This document shows positions 8,540 through 16,902 of a stretch of 64,000 nt of DNA, in pieces (position 1 is the first letter of the stretch; every line of letters begins with the position of its first letter). This stretch comes from Terrimesophilobacter sp038243605 (GTDB taxonomy: Bacteria; Actinomycetota; Actinomycetes; Actinomycetales; Microbacteriaceae): NCBI GenBank assembly GCA_038243605.1, contig JBBSQX010000001.1, positions 186,001 through 250,000 of the forward strand, in the 5' to 3' direction. The notes under the pieces were generated by a model. The model worked only from the letters and a program-made list of their open reading frames with translations. It had not been told where the DNA came from and did not search any database. A program made the position numbers and the translations under genes.

Positions 8540-9978
8540 ATCGAGAGCTCAAGCGGGTGAGCGGCGCCATCCTCATCATGTTTCTTGCGTTGATGGTCTC
8601 GACGACGACGATCACCGTTTTTCAAGTGGATAACCTTCGCGCTCACGATCAGAACACGCGAACCCTGTACGACAGTTATTCGGCCGAGCGTGGCCCCATC
8701 CTCGTTGCGGGGGAACCTATTGCTGAGTCAGTCCCCGTCGATGACAAGTACAAGTTCCAGCGGGTCTACAAGAATCCCGAAATGTACGCCGCCATCACCG
8801 GCTACTTCACGCTCAATCAAGGTAATACTGGCATCGAGAGTTCCCTCAACGACTACTTGAGCGGTACGGCGAATGACCAGTTCCTCGCAAAGTTGAACTC
8901 AATTCTCACCGGGCAGAACCCGAAAGGCGCTGCCGTTGAACTGACGATCGATCCCGATGTCCAGCAGGTGGCGTGGGACGCCCTTGGTGACCATCCCGGT
9001 TCGGTCGTGGCGATCGATCCGACTACTGGCGCCATTCTCGCTATGGTCTCCAAACCATCCTTCGATCCGAACCGCTTAGCGTCACACATCGATGACGAGG
9101 TAATTGCGGCCTACGACGAGCTCCTTGATGACCCGAGCGATCCTCTTTTCAACCGGGCCATCAGTGGCGATCTGTACCACCCGGGCAGCGTCTTCAAACT
9201 GGTCGTTGCGGCCGCCGCGATAGATAGTGGTCGCTTCACCGCCGACAGCACATTCCCCAATCCCGCCACACTGCAGCTGCCGTTGAGCAATTCCGTGATC
9301 ACCAACTCCGACAACGGAAAGTGCGGCCCTGGCGACACGGTCAGTATTGCGGATGCTCTGCGGCTCAGTTGTAATATTCCCTTTGCACAGCTTGGGGCAG
9401 CTTTGGGGCAGAAGGACTTGCGCGACTATGCGAAGCGATTCGGGTTCAGCTCTGAACTCGGCATCCCGATGTCCGTGACGCCAAGCACCATTCCGGACTC
9501 ACTGGATGCCCCGCAACTCATGCTCTCGTCTTTCGGCCAAGCCGACGTGCGGGTGACTCCTCTCCAGATGGCCATGATTTCCGCCGCCATTGCCAATGGG
9601 GGGCAGATGATGAAACCAACTCTCATACGGTCTGTCATTGCCCCAGATCTGACTGTTCTCGATCCTTTTGAGCCCAAAGTGCTCACCTCGCCGATCAGTA
9701 AGCAAACGTCATCAACACTCACTGGCATGATGATCAATAACGTCAACAATGGCGCGGCAAGCAATGGCAGAATAAGTGGCATCGATGTCGGTGGAAAAAC
9801 GGGAACAGCGGAGAACGGCGAAGGTGCTCAGTACACTCTGTGGTTTACCGGATTCGCACCGGCAGACAATCCGAAAGTTGCCATCGCTGTCGTCATCGAA
9901 GATGGTGGAACCAGTTACGGGAATGCTGTTGCTGCTCCAATCGCACGAAAGGTTATTGAGGCGGTGCTGAACAAATGA
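8536..9978 (+). CDS. pbpA: Class B penicillin-binding protein (PbpA)
   Basis: A 480-residue transpeptidase that cross-links peptidoglycan with the RodA partner. One N-terminal membrane anchor (about residues 10-28) precedes a dimerisation region and a C-terminal transpeptidase domain. The active-site triad is intact: SVFK (S218, K221), SCN (278-280) and KTG (421-423). ATG start in ATGA overlap with rodA; its own stop overlaps pknA the same way, so translation is coupled along the operon. Confidence 0.95.
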   Translation: MNRELKRVSGAILIMFLALMVSTTTITVFQVDNLRAHDQNTRTLYDSYSAERGPILVAGEPIAESVPVDDKYKFQRVYKNPEMYAAITGYFTLNQGNTGIESSLNDYLSGTANDQFLAKLNSILTGQNPKGAAVELTIDPDVQQVAWDALGDHPGSVVAIDPTTGAILAMVSKPSFDPNRLASHIDDEVIAAYDELLDDPSDPLFNRAISGDLYHPGSVFKLVVAAAAIDSGRFTADSTFPNPATLQLPLSNSVITNSDNGKCGPGDTVSIADALRLSCNIPFAQLGAALGQKDLRDYAKRFGFSSELGIPMSVTPSTIPDSLDAPQLMLSSFGQADVRVTPLQMAMISAAIANGGQMMKPTLIRSVIAPDLTVLDPFEPKVLTSPISKQTSSTLTGMMINNVNNGAASNGRISGIDVGGKTGTAENGEGAQYTLWFTGFAPADNPKVAIAVVIEDGGTSYGNAVAAPIARKVIEAVLNK

Positions 9979-11618
9979 GACCCACAAGCGGCCTCACCTT
10001 CGGTGGGCGGTACCAACTCTCCAACCGCATAGCGATCGGAGGCATGGGCGAAGTTTGGCAAGCCACAGATCTGGTCATCGGGCGTACCGTCGCGATCAAG
10101 ATCCTCAAAGATGAGTACCTTGGCGACCCCGGTTTTCTTGAGCGCTTTCGCGCAGAAGCCCGTCATGCTGCCTTGGTTAATCACGAGGGCATTGCCAACG
10201 TTTTTGACTACGGCGAAGAAGAAGGCAGCGCCTACCTCGTCATGGAGCTCGTGCCTGGCGAAGCCCTCTCCACCATCCTTGAACGCGAGCGGGTTCTGGC
10301 CACCGATAGGGTTCTCGACATTGTTGCGCAGACGGCTTCTGCGTTGCACGCTGCTCACTCCGCCGGGCTGGTTCACCGCGACATCAAACCAGGCAATCTG
10401 CTTATCACCCCCGATGGCCGGGTAAAGATCACCGACTTCGGTATCGCCCGTATCGCCGATCAGGTTCCGCTGACGGCGACCGGGCAGGTCATGGGTACTG
10501 TTCAGTACCTTTCTCCCGAACAGGCAAGCGGGCATTCAGCCTCACCCACCACTGACATTTACTCCCTCGGCATCGTCGCGTACGAAGCTCTTGCTGGTCG
10601 TCGCCCCTTCACGGGGGAATCTCAAGTGGCTATTGCCATGGCGCAGATCAATGACACCGCGCCTGACCTGCCGGCGACCGTCTCCGAACCGGTGCGCAAT
10701 CTTGTGTACTCGTGCATCGCCAAGAACCCCGCTGATCGCCCCGGTTCTGCTGCTCACCTTGCTCGTGCAGCGCAGGCGCTTCGTCGCGGGGATGTTGGCG
10801 CGGCGGCTACCGCTGTGCCCAGCGTTCTCGGAGATATTCCGCTGAGCGCGTCGTTTGGTAGCGCCTCCACCACTCAGATTCTTCCCGCAGTAGACGGTGG
10901 AACGCAGGGCGCTCATTCGTTGGAGACAAAGCGCCGAAACCCGTGGACTTGGCCACTCATCGCGCTCATCGCCGTTCTGGTCGTTGTCCTCGTGGGTGCG
11001 ATTATCGCTCTGTTTGCGCAACCTAATGTTCCAGTCGAACCCAGCACCCCCCCGTCGACGGCTGACACCCCGAAACCTAAACCCTCAACGCCCACCCCAA
11101 CCCCAACATCGACCCTCGTCAACATCAACCTTTCGCAGTTCGAGGGCATGACGAGAGACGAAGTGCAGGCGGCGCTCGACCTTCAGGGGCTCTCCTATGA
11201 CGTCACGGAAGGCACTCCGGCCGAGAGCAAAGCAAAAGAGGGCAAGGTTTACGCCATTAGCCCTGCCGGTAATGTTTCAAAAGGCACAACGATCAATGTA
11301 AAGATCTACTCCGCCGTTCCAGCGCCAACGGCAAAGCCCGGCGACCTCACCGCAACACCGGCGGGGCCATACACGGTATCCCAGTCGATAACTATCAACT
11401 GGTCCGCATACTCTGGCTGCCCGGCGGCCACGCCACTGAGTGGGTACAGCGTCGCCATCGAGAACGGAGCCGTGACGAGTGTTAACCCAGTTGTCAGCGG
11501 CACCACCGCCACGATTACCCTCGCGACGGCTCCTGGTGACACCAAGGTTTCGTATACGGCAACCTGCTCAGGAACACCCTCACCGCCGTCAGACGCGCTC
11601 ACGCTGACGGTTCCATGA
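9975..11618 (+). CDS. pknA: Ser/Thr protein kinase PknA-like, with one PASTA and an FnIII-like tail
   Basis: A 547-residue transmembrane kinase. The N-terminal kinase domain (about 10-270) has the VAIK lysine, HRDIKPGN (catalytic D136) and the DFG loop. A membrane helix (about 317-340) is followed by a Pro/Thr linker, one PASTA domain (about 375-440) and a further beta-rich segment (about 450-547) with NWSAYSGCP and Cys pairs that looks like a fibronectin type III fold. Mycobacterial PknA lacks such extracellular domains, so this form differs. It is last in the overlapping run before pknB. Confidence 0.92.
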   Translation: MRPTSGLTFGGRYQLSNRIAIGGMGEVWQATDLVIGRTVAIKILKDEYLGDPGFLERFRAEARHAALVNHEGIANVFDYGEEEGSAYLVMELVPGEALSTILERERVLATDRVLDIVAQTASALHAAHSAGLVHRDIKPGNLLITPDGRVKITDFGIARIADQVPLTATGQVMGTVQYLSPEQASGHSASPTTDIYSLGIVAYEALAGRRPFTGESQVAIAMAQINDTAPDLPATVSEPVRNLVYSCIAKNPADRPGSAAHLARAAQALRRGDVGAAATAVPSVLGDIPLSASFGSASTTQILPAVDGGTQGAHSLETKRRNPWTWPLIALIAVLVVVLVGAIIALFAQPNVPVEPSTPPSTADTPKPKPSTPTPTPTSTLVNINLSQFEGMTRDEVQAALDLQGLSYDVTEGTPAESKAKEGKVYAISPAGNVSKGTTINVKIYSAVPAPTAKPGDLTATPAGPYTVSQSITINWSAYSGCPAATPLSGYSVAIENGAVTSVNPVVSGTTATITLATAPGDTKVSYTATCSGTPSPPSDALTLTVP

Positions 11619-11678
11619 CCGCGCATCGACTGCGGGTACACTTGCTAGAAATTAACCCTGCACCCGGGAGACATACAC

Positions 11679-13373
11679 GTGACTGAAGGCACTCGCCTGC
11701 TTGCTGGCAGGTACCAGATCGGTGCGCTTCTCGGCCGCGGTGGTATGGCAGATGTTCATGCTGGGATCGATACCCGGCTGAATCGCAAGGTTGCCATCAA
11801 GCTTCTGAAGCCGTCACTCGCCAACGACCCAAAATTCCGACTTCTGTTCCGTGAAGAGGCGCAAAAGGCGGCCCGCATGGCGCATCCGACAATTGTGCGG
11901 GTTTTTGATGCGGGAGAAGAAACGGCTCGTGACCCGAGCGGTCTTGAGTCGCAAGTGCCGTTCATTGTGATGGAGTTCGTTGACGGGCGCCTTCTGAAAG
12001 ACATCGTGTCTGATGGCCCTCTAGAACCCAACGAAGCTGCGCGAATTGTTGGCCAGGTTCTCACCGCGCTCGAGTACAGTCACCGAGCACTTCTCGTGCA
12101 TCGCGACATCAAGCCTGGCAACATTATGGTCACTCAAAATGGCCAGGTTAAGGTGATGGATTTCGGTATCGCCAGGGCGGTTTCTGATAATTCAGCTACC
12201 GTCGCCGACACCAGTGCCGTCTTGGGCACCGCACAGTATTTCTCGCCTGAGCAAGCGCGGGGTGAAACTGTCGATGCCCGCACCGACCTGTATTCCACCG
12301 GCGTGGTTCTTTTTGAGTTGCTTACCGGTGAGCCACCATTTCACGGCGACCGCCCGGTGGCTGTTGCGTACCAACACATCAGCGAGACTCCGGTAAAGCC
12401 CAGCTCACTCAACCCCAAGGTCTCACCCGCCATGGATGCTGTCGCAATGCATTCTCTCGAGAAAGACAAGTTCAGTCGTTACCAGTCCGCTGCCGAGTTC
12501 CGCACGGCGCTTGAGTCAGCGGCCTCGGGCGAAGTGGTGAAGACCAGAGTGATCAAAGACGACTTCAATGCCACGCTCTTCGGCGTCAACCCGGCATCCC
12601 GCGCTGGGTCGGAAGCAACAATGCGCCAGCTGGCCAACTCTGCTGATGATCGAGTGGTTCGCACGCAATCCAGACCGCCGGTGGCGTGGATCTGGGCCGG
12701 TGTGACCATCATGGCCGTGATTCTCGTTGCCGTGATGTTGTGGGTAATGAACCTTCAGCCCACACAAATTGGCACCGATCTCGCGGTCGAAGTTCCTGAC
12801 GTGGCGGGAATGACCTACGAGAGTGGTGCGCAAAAGATCACTGATCTTCAGCTGGTTCCTAGCCGCTTGACGGAGCCGAGTGAGAAGACCCCAGAGGGAA
12901 CCATCACTCGCATAGACCCCGCGCCCGGAACCAAGGTGGGCAAGGACTACACGATCAAGGTGTGGGTCTCGACGGGCAAGACTCTCGTGTCGATTCCGAT
13001 CGTCACGAACTTGACGCTGGACTCGGCAATCGCAGCGTTGACGGATGCTGGCTTCACGTACGGCGCCGCCACAAACTCACACTCTATTTCTGTGCCGGCC
13101 GGTATTGTCATGGGAATGACTCCTGAGGGCGGCGTCACCGCGCGCGCGGGAACAGTGGTGGACCTTGTCGTCTCAGATGGCATGATTGACGTGCCTCAGG
13201 TTGTGGGTGCGTTGGTCGCCGACGCCAACCGTGCTTTAGACCCACTTGGGCTGAACCTCGTGCTGACCGAAGATGCCAGTTGCGCAGGTCAAGTCGTGAC
13301 GGCCCAGAGTTTGGCGGCCGGCGTGCATCCACAAAGGTCAACAATGACGTTGACCTACTGCTCTGGGAGTTAG
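11679..13373 (+). CDS. pknB: Ser/Thr protein kinase PknB with three PASTA domains
   Basis: A 564-residue membrane kinase that senses peptidoglycan precursors or muropeptides. The kinase domain (about 10-275) includes VAIKLLK, HRDIKPGN (D143) and DFG. A membrane helix (about 330-352) leads to three extracellular PASTA repeats (about 370-430, 437-500, 502-562). The last repeat contains two Cys (SCAGQ and TYCSGS) that could form a disulfide. The GTG start at 11679 has GGGAG upstream, and a separate promoter is possible in the 60-nt gap (TAGAAA near 11646). Its stop overlaps the convergent trpG stop by 3 bases. Confidence 0.94.
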   Translation: MTEGTRLLAGRYQIGALLGRGGMADVHAGIDTRLNRKVAIKLLKPSLANDPKFRLLFREEAQKAARMAHPTIVRVFDAGEETARDPSGLESQVPFIVMEFVDGRLLKDIVSDGPLEPNEAARIVGQVLTALEYSHRALLVHRDIKPGNIMVTQNGQVKVMDFGIARAVSDNSATVADTSAVLGTAQYFSPEQARGETVDARTDLYSTGVVLFELLTGEPPFHGDRPVAVAYQHISETPVKPSSLNPKVSPAMDAVAMHSLEKDKFSRYQSAAEFRTALESAASGEVVKTRVIKDDFNATLFGVNPASRAGSEATMRQLANSADDRVVRTQSRPPVAWIWAGVTIMAVILVAVMLWVMNLQPTQIGTDLAVEVPDVAGMTYESGAQKITDLQLVPSRLTEPSEKTPEGTITRIDPAPGTKVGKDYTIKVWVSTGKTLVSIPIVTNLTLDSAIAALTDAGFTYGAATNSHSISVPAGIVMGMTPEGGVTARAGTVVDLVVSDGMIDVPQVVGALVADANRALDPLGLNLVLTEDASCAGQVVTAQSLAAGVHPQRSTMTLTYCSGS

Positions 13374-14008
13374 TTCAGGTTCACCAACGGGGTGAGCCCG
13401 ACGGCGGCGTCTTTTGCGGTCGTGAGCCCGGCGATTGTGAGCCAGTTGGCAATGAGCTGATAGCCGCCTTCTGTGAGCACAGACTCGGGGTGAAACTGCA
13501 CACCATAGATTGGCGCCTTTGCGTGCTGTACGCCCATGATCACGCCATCGTGAGTGCGTGATGTCACGGTGAGCTCTGGTGGCACGGTCGAGTTCACAAT
13601 CGCAAGGGAGTGATATCTGGTTGCGGTGAACGGTTGTGGTACGTCGTCGTAAAGCTCGCTGCTATCGTGCGTAATCAGTGACGTCTTGCCGTGCATGAGC
13701 TCCTCGGCAATGGTCACGGTTGCCCCCAGCGCCTCCGCGATGGTTTGGTGGCCAAGGCACACGCCAAGGAGTGGCTGGTTCGACGCGAGGGCTGCGTGTA
13801 CAAGTGCGATCGAGATTCCGGCGTTTGCTGGGGTGCCAGGGCCCGGTGAGAGAAGCACGCCGTCGTATTTGGATGCTTCACGTGCGATATCTACGGCATC
13901 TATGTCGTCGTTGCGCACCACGGTGGTCTCTGCACCCAACTGCAGGAGATATCCGTTGAGCGTGTACACAAAACTGTCGTAGTTATCGATAACGAGGATT
14001 TTTGTCAT
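13370..14008 (-). CDS. pabA: Aminodeoxychorismate/anthranilate synthase glutamine amidotransferase subunit
   Basis: A 212-residue class I glutamine amidotransferase. It supplies ammonia from glutamine to chorismate for p-aminobenzoate (folate) or anthranilate (tryptophan) synthesis. The nucleophile elbow GVCLGHQ (C84) and the His-Glu pair in QFHPES are intact, as is the N-terminal ILVIDNYDSF. I start it at the ATG at 14006-14008, which overlaps the stop of the 52-residue gene upstream. The position beside pknB matches mycobacterial trpG/pabA. The synthase partner is not in the window, so pabA versus trpG is unresolved. Confidence 0.9.
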   Translation of the reverse strand: MTKILVIDNYDSFVYTLNGYLLQLGAETTVVRNDDIDAVDIAREASKYDGVLLSPGPGTPANAGISIALVHAALASNQPLLGVCLGHQTIAEALGATVTIAEELMHGKTSLITHDSSELYDDVPQPFTATRYHSLAIVNSTVPPELTVTSRTHDGVIMGVQHAKAPIYGVQFHPESVLTEGGYQLIANWLTIAGLTTAKDAAVGLTPLVNLN

Positions 14009-14163
14009 CCGTCGACCGTCACTTCCTGGGTCGGGAGCAGGGAGTTCACCCAAGGAAAGACCCACTCAACAAGGCTAAACAGCACGGCCGCGAGCAGTGC
14101 AAGAACTATTAGAATTCGAACCCATGCGGGGCCTGGGAGGATGTGCCACAATGCTCCGTACAC
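14005..14163 (-). CDS. 52-residue membrane protein of unknown function
   Basis: A short gene between the sortase and pabA. It starts at a GTG (14161-14163) 3 nt after the sortase stop, with GAGGGG just upstream inside the sortase end. Its TGA overlaps the pabA ATG. The product has one amphipathic start, a strong membrane helix (about residues 15-32) and a short Trp-rich end (EWVFPWVN) followed by a polar tail. I do not recognise a family. Tight packing on both sides argues that it is real and co-translated. It may be a membrane partner of the sortase or of cell-division proteins nearby, but nothing shows this. Confidence 0.7.
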   Translation of the reverse strand: MYGALWHILPGPAWVRILIVLALLAAVLFSLVEWVFPWVNSLLPTQEVTVDG

Positions 14164-14166
14164 TTC

Positions 14167-14943
14167 TCAGCCCCTCGCATTCACGATTGCCGCGATCTCT
14201 GCCGGTGGTCCAGCTGAGGTTGGTTGCCACGACTCGAACACAGCGTAGGCAATAATTCGTTCCGCCACAGAGAATTTCGGATTGCAACTCATGATGGTGA
14301 GCAGGCTTTCGGTGGCCGCCTCCCCCGCTCGCTGTGGCACAGGCTCGAGCACGCCGACACCGCTCGGACCGACGTATTCCAGGTTGCGAAAGCTGTAGAC
14401 GTAGTATCCATCTTTTGTTTGAAGATAGAGCTTGTCTCCAAGCCGCAACTGGTCGATGTCTTTAAACGGTGCGCCGTAGGTGAGTCGGTGCGCGGCGAGG
14501 GCAACATTTCCAATTTGGCCCGGTAGCTGAGTCGAAGGGTAGTGACCGATTCTCCTCGTGTTGAGAACCTCACTGACGCTGATTCCTTCTGCCACCTCGC
14601 GCAACCAGTCACTGCCAAATCGAGGTGCGTACATGACAGCAAATGTTGAATCTTCTTGAGGTTGTGCTGTGACGGCGGGCTCACCAAAGTCGGGGTCGAC
14701 CTCTTCATCATTCGTGCTGGAGTTGCCGGGATCCCACGTCTGACCCAAACTAGCGGCAGTGTGATTGTCTTCTGCCCCGACAATGATGTCGTTCAACCAG
14801 AGTTGCCAACCGAGAAAAAGGAACACCAAAAACCCTGCGGTAATGAGAACCTCGCCGATGATCCCCACCACACTGAGTCGGCGCCGTTGGCGTCGCCGCG
14901 CACGCGTGATGGCTCGGCGAGACGCCACCGCAGGTTCGGTCAT
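14167..14943 (-). CDS. srtE: Class E sortase
   Basis: A 258-residue membrane-anchored transpeptidase that attaches surface proteins to the cell wall. An Arg-rich cytoplasmic start (about residues 10-22) precedes one membrane helix (about 26-45), a low-complexity linker and a C-terminal sortase barrel. The catalytic His lies in ALAAHRLTYG and the Cys in TIMSCNP. Class E enzymes usually recognise LAXTG substrates; none is encoded here. Start at the ATG of 14941-14943, 7 nt after a TAGAAT -10 box on the minus strand, so its mRNA is probably leaderless. Confidence 0.9.
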   Translation of the reverse strand: MTEPAVASRRAITRARRRQRRRLSVVGIIGEVLITAGFLVFLFLGWQLWLNDIIVGAEDNHTAASLGQTWDPGNSSTNDEEVDPDFGEPAVTAQPQEDSTFAVMYAPRFGSDWLREVAEGISVSEVLNTRRIGHYPSTQLPGQIGNVALAAHRLTYGAPFKDIDQLRLGDKLYLQTKDGYYVYSFRNLEYVGPSGVGVLEPVPQRAGEAATESLLTIMSCNPKFSVAERIIAYAVFESWQPTSAGPPAEIAAIVNARG

Positions 14944-15023
14944 GAGTTCGATTCTAAATGAGTTGGCGAGTAACCCCGCTCTAGTGTGGATGGAAGGTAT
15001 GTCTTTCAGGCTAGAATTCGGGC

Positions 15024-15266
15024 ATGGCAAGAAGCACCGCGAACTCAGACCAACCGCAGGAGACCCGCTCGGGCAACGACGCTCCGAATGCGGTGTGGTT
15101 CAAACCGATCATGTTCGGTCTGATGTTGGTCGGCCTCGCATGGATCATCGTGTTCTATGTGAGCGCCGGTACCCTGCCGGTCGCCTCCCTCAAAGACGGG
15201 AACATTCTCGTCGGATTCGGTATCCTTTTCGTTGGATTCCTCATGACGACTCGGTGGCGTTCATAG
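15024..15266 (+). CDS. crgA: Cell division protein CrgA
   Basis: An 80-residue protein with a polar N-terminal tail and two membrane helices (about 27-46 and 58-75), the typical CrgA layout. CrgA links FtsZ, FtsI and other septal proteins and can inhibit early division. A -10 box TAGAAT (15012-15017) sits 6 nt before the ATG, so the transcript is likely leaderless. It diverges from the sortase gene and converges with the rhomboid gene, matching the conserved actinobacterial locus. Confidence 0.95.
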   Translation: MARSTANSDQPQETRSGNDAPNAVWFKPIMFGLMLVGLAWIIVFYVSAGTLPVASLKDGNILVGFGILFVGFLMTTRWRS

Positions 15267-15322
15267 GCACTGTTGCTCATAGACAGCAAAGTTGGATGAT
15301 CGCCACAATTACAGTCGTGTAA

Positions 15323-15341
15323 TTATCCCCACTGTGGATAA
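15323..15341. promoter_or_regulatory. Inverted pair of DnaA boxes outside oriC
   Basis: TTATCCCCACTGTGGATAA combines a one-mismatch box (TTATCCCCA, 15323-15331) with a perfect consensus box on the other strand (TGTGGATAA, 15333-15341). A further weak TGTGGGAAG follows at 15345-15353. They lie in the 89-bp gap between the convergent crgA and rhomboid genes, about 12 kb from oriC. No promoter is expected at a convergent gap, so DnaA titration or a regulatory loop is a candidate role; binding is inferred from sequence only. Confidence 0.55.
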
Positions 15342-15355
15342 CCCTGTGGGAAGTC

Positions 15356-16222
15356 TTAGCCGAAGCGCGCGTGCAGCAGTCCTACGCCGACGAAGGTCAA
15401 GACGATGAGGCCCACGAGAACGCCGGCCAACAGCAACAGCTGAGGGTTCTTTTGCCTCGGAGATCTCGTCTGAAAGAGGGCGTACGCGACGATTCCGCCA
15501 ACGACGAGCCCACCCAGGTGCGCTTGCCACGCGATGTTGGGAATCAAGAACCCAATCACCAGGTTGATGGCGATCACGATCATGATCTGCACGTTCTTAC
15601 CACCGAGGCTGCGCTGGATGATGAAGAAGGCGCCTAGGAGTCCAAAGATCGCGCCAGAGGCCCCAAGTACGCCCGTACCGGGAGTCAGAAGAAGCACGGC
15701 GACGGAACCGCCAAGACCGCTCAGCATGTAGAGGCTCAGAAACCGCCATCGACCCAAGGCCACCTCAAGGGGCGGCCCAATCACAAAGAGCGAGAACATG
15801 TTGAACAAGATGTGCAGGTATGACCCAGGGGAATGCACGAACATGGAGGTGACCATTCGCCACGGTTCAACCTCCGTTAAGTACGGCGGATAGAACAGGG
15901 CGTTGGTCACAGGATCTGACACTGCGTCAGTCAGCGCGCCACTGACAAGCTGTGCGATGTAGACGAGCGCGCAGATCGCGATCAGCGAATAGGTGACCAC
16001 CGGCGTTGAACTGTTCGAACGAACGGCCATCGCTACGCGGGATTTTGTTTTCGGCGCAGACTGCCGCGCTTCTTTCATGCACTCAGGGCAGTGGTATCCG
16101 ACAGCCGCAGGAGTTTGGCAGTCAGGGCAGATGGTTCGTCCACAACGCTGGCAAAGAACAAAGCTCTGTCTTTGCGAATGCCGGTAACAGACATCCGATG
16201 ACCTTGTGGACGAATCACTCAC
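15356..16222 (-). CDS. Rhomboid-family intramembrane serine protease with N-terminal zinc-binding segment
   Basis: A 288-residue membrane protease. The N-terminal 45 residues hold a Cys/His-rich, B-box-like zinc ribbon (CYRHSQRQS, CQRCGRTICPDC, YHCPEC). About six membrane helices follow. The catalytic Ser is in GASGAIFG and the catalytic His in QAHLGGLVVGG, with WRMVTSMFVH in the usual loop position. GTG start at 16222, 2 nt after the cyclophilin stop (16225), so ppiA and this gene form one unit. Substrates are unknown. The same gene order (ppiA next to a rhomboid protein) is seen in mycobacteria. Confidence 0.92.
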   Translation of the reverse strand: MSDSSTRSSDVCYRHSQRQSFVLCQRCGRTICPDCQTPAAVGYHCPECMKEARQSAPKTKSRVAMAVRSNSSTPVVTYSLIAICALVYIAQLVSGALTDAVSDPVTNALFYPPYLTEVEPWRMVTSMFVHSPGSYLHILFNMFSLFVIGPPLEVALGRWRFLSLYMLSGLGGSVAVLLLTPGTGVLGASGAIFGLLGAFFIIQRSLGGKNVQIMIVIAINLVIGFLIPNIAWQAHLGGLVVGGIVAYALFQTRSPRQKNPQLLLLAGVLVGLIVLTFVGVGLLHARFG

Positions 16223-16224
16223 TC

Positions 16225-16764
16225 TTAAAGCTCGGTGATGGTGATGCTCTGAATCACTACCGGCTCGGTGGGCCGGTCATTGCGGTCCTTCTTGACCGAC
16301 TCGATTTTCTTCACCGTGTTCTTGGACTCTTCGCCATCCACGACACCGAAAATGGTGTGCTTGCCCTGTAGCCACTGGGTGGGAACAGTCGTGATGAAGA
16401 ACTGTGAACCGTTCGTGCCGCGGCCACCCTGGGTGCCGGCGTTCGCCATGGCGAGAACGTAGGGCTCATTGAAGTTCAGTTCGGGGTGGATCTCGTCATC
16501 GAACTGGTAACCGGGGCCACCAATACCCTGCCCGAGCGGGTCACCGCCCTGAATCATGAAGTCATCGATGATGCGGTGGAAGATGACGCCGTCATAAAGC
16601 GGACGATTGGTTTTTTCGTGCGTGGCCGGGTCGGTCCACTCAATGCTTCCCGTGGCCAGTCCAACAAAGTTGGCGACCGTTTTGGGTGCGTGGTTGGCGA
16701 GCAGGTTGACAGTGATGTCTCCCAAGCTCGTGTGAAAAACGGCGACGTGTGTGTGTGCAGACAT
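16225..16764 (-). CDS. ppiA: Peptidyl-prolyl cis-trans isomerase, cyclophilin type
   Basis: A 179-residue cytoplasmic cyclophilin that speeds proline isomerisation during folding. Conserved active-site segments are present: YDGVIFHRIIDDFMIQGGD, GTQGGRGTNGSQFFIT and KHTIFG. There is no signal peptide. I start it at the ATG of 16762-16764 behind a GAAGAA ribosome site; the open frame goes 13 codons further without support. The rhomboid gene follows after 2 nt. Confidence 0.95.
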   Translation of the reverse strand: MSAHTHVAVFHTSLGDITVNLLANHAPKTVANFVGLATGSIEWTDPATHEKTNRPLYDGVIFHRIIDDFMIQGGDPLGQGIGGPGYQFDDEIHPELNFNEPYVLAMANAGTQGGRGTNGSQFFITTVPTQWLQGKHTIFGVVDGEESKNTVKKIESVKKDRNDRPTEPVVIQSITITEL

Positions 16765-16902
16765 TGTGCAATTCTTCCACAGTGTGTGACCGGATGGCTG
16801 CATCCGGTGTCAGCATTCACCCAGCGTGACAGTGTTTGCTGCCAGCATGGCTCGTGGGAAGATAGAGAGAGTGTCCAACCACCCAAAAGACGGAGGTTAC
16901 CG

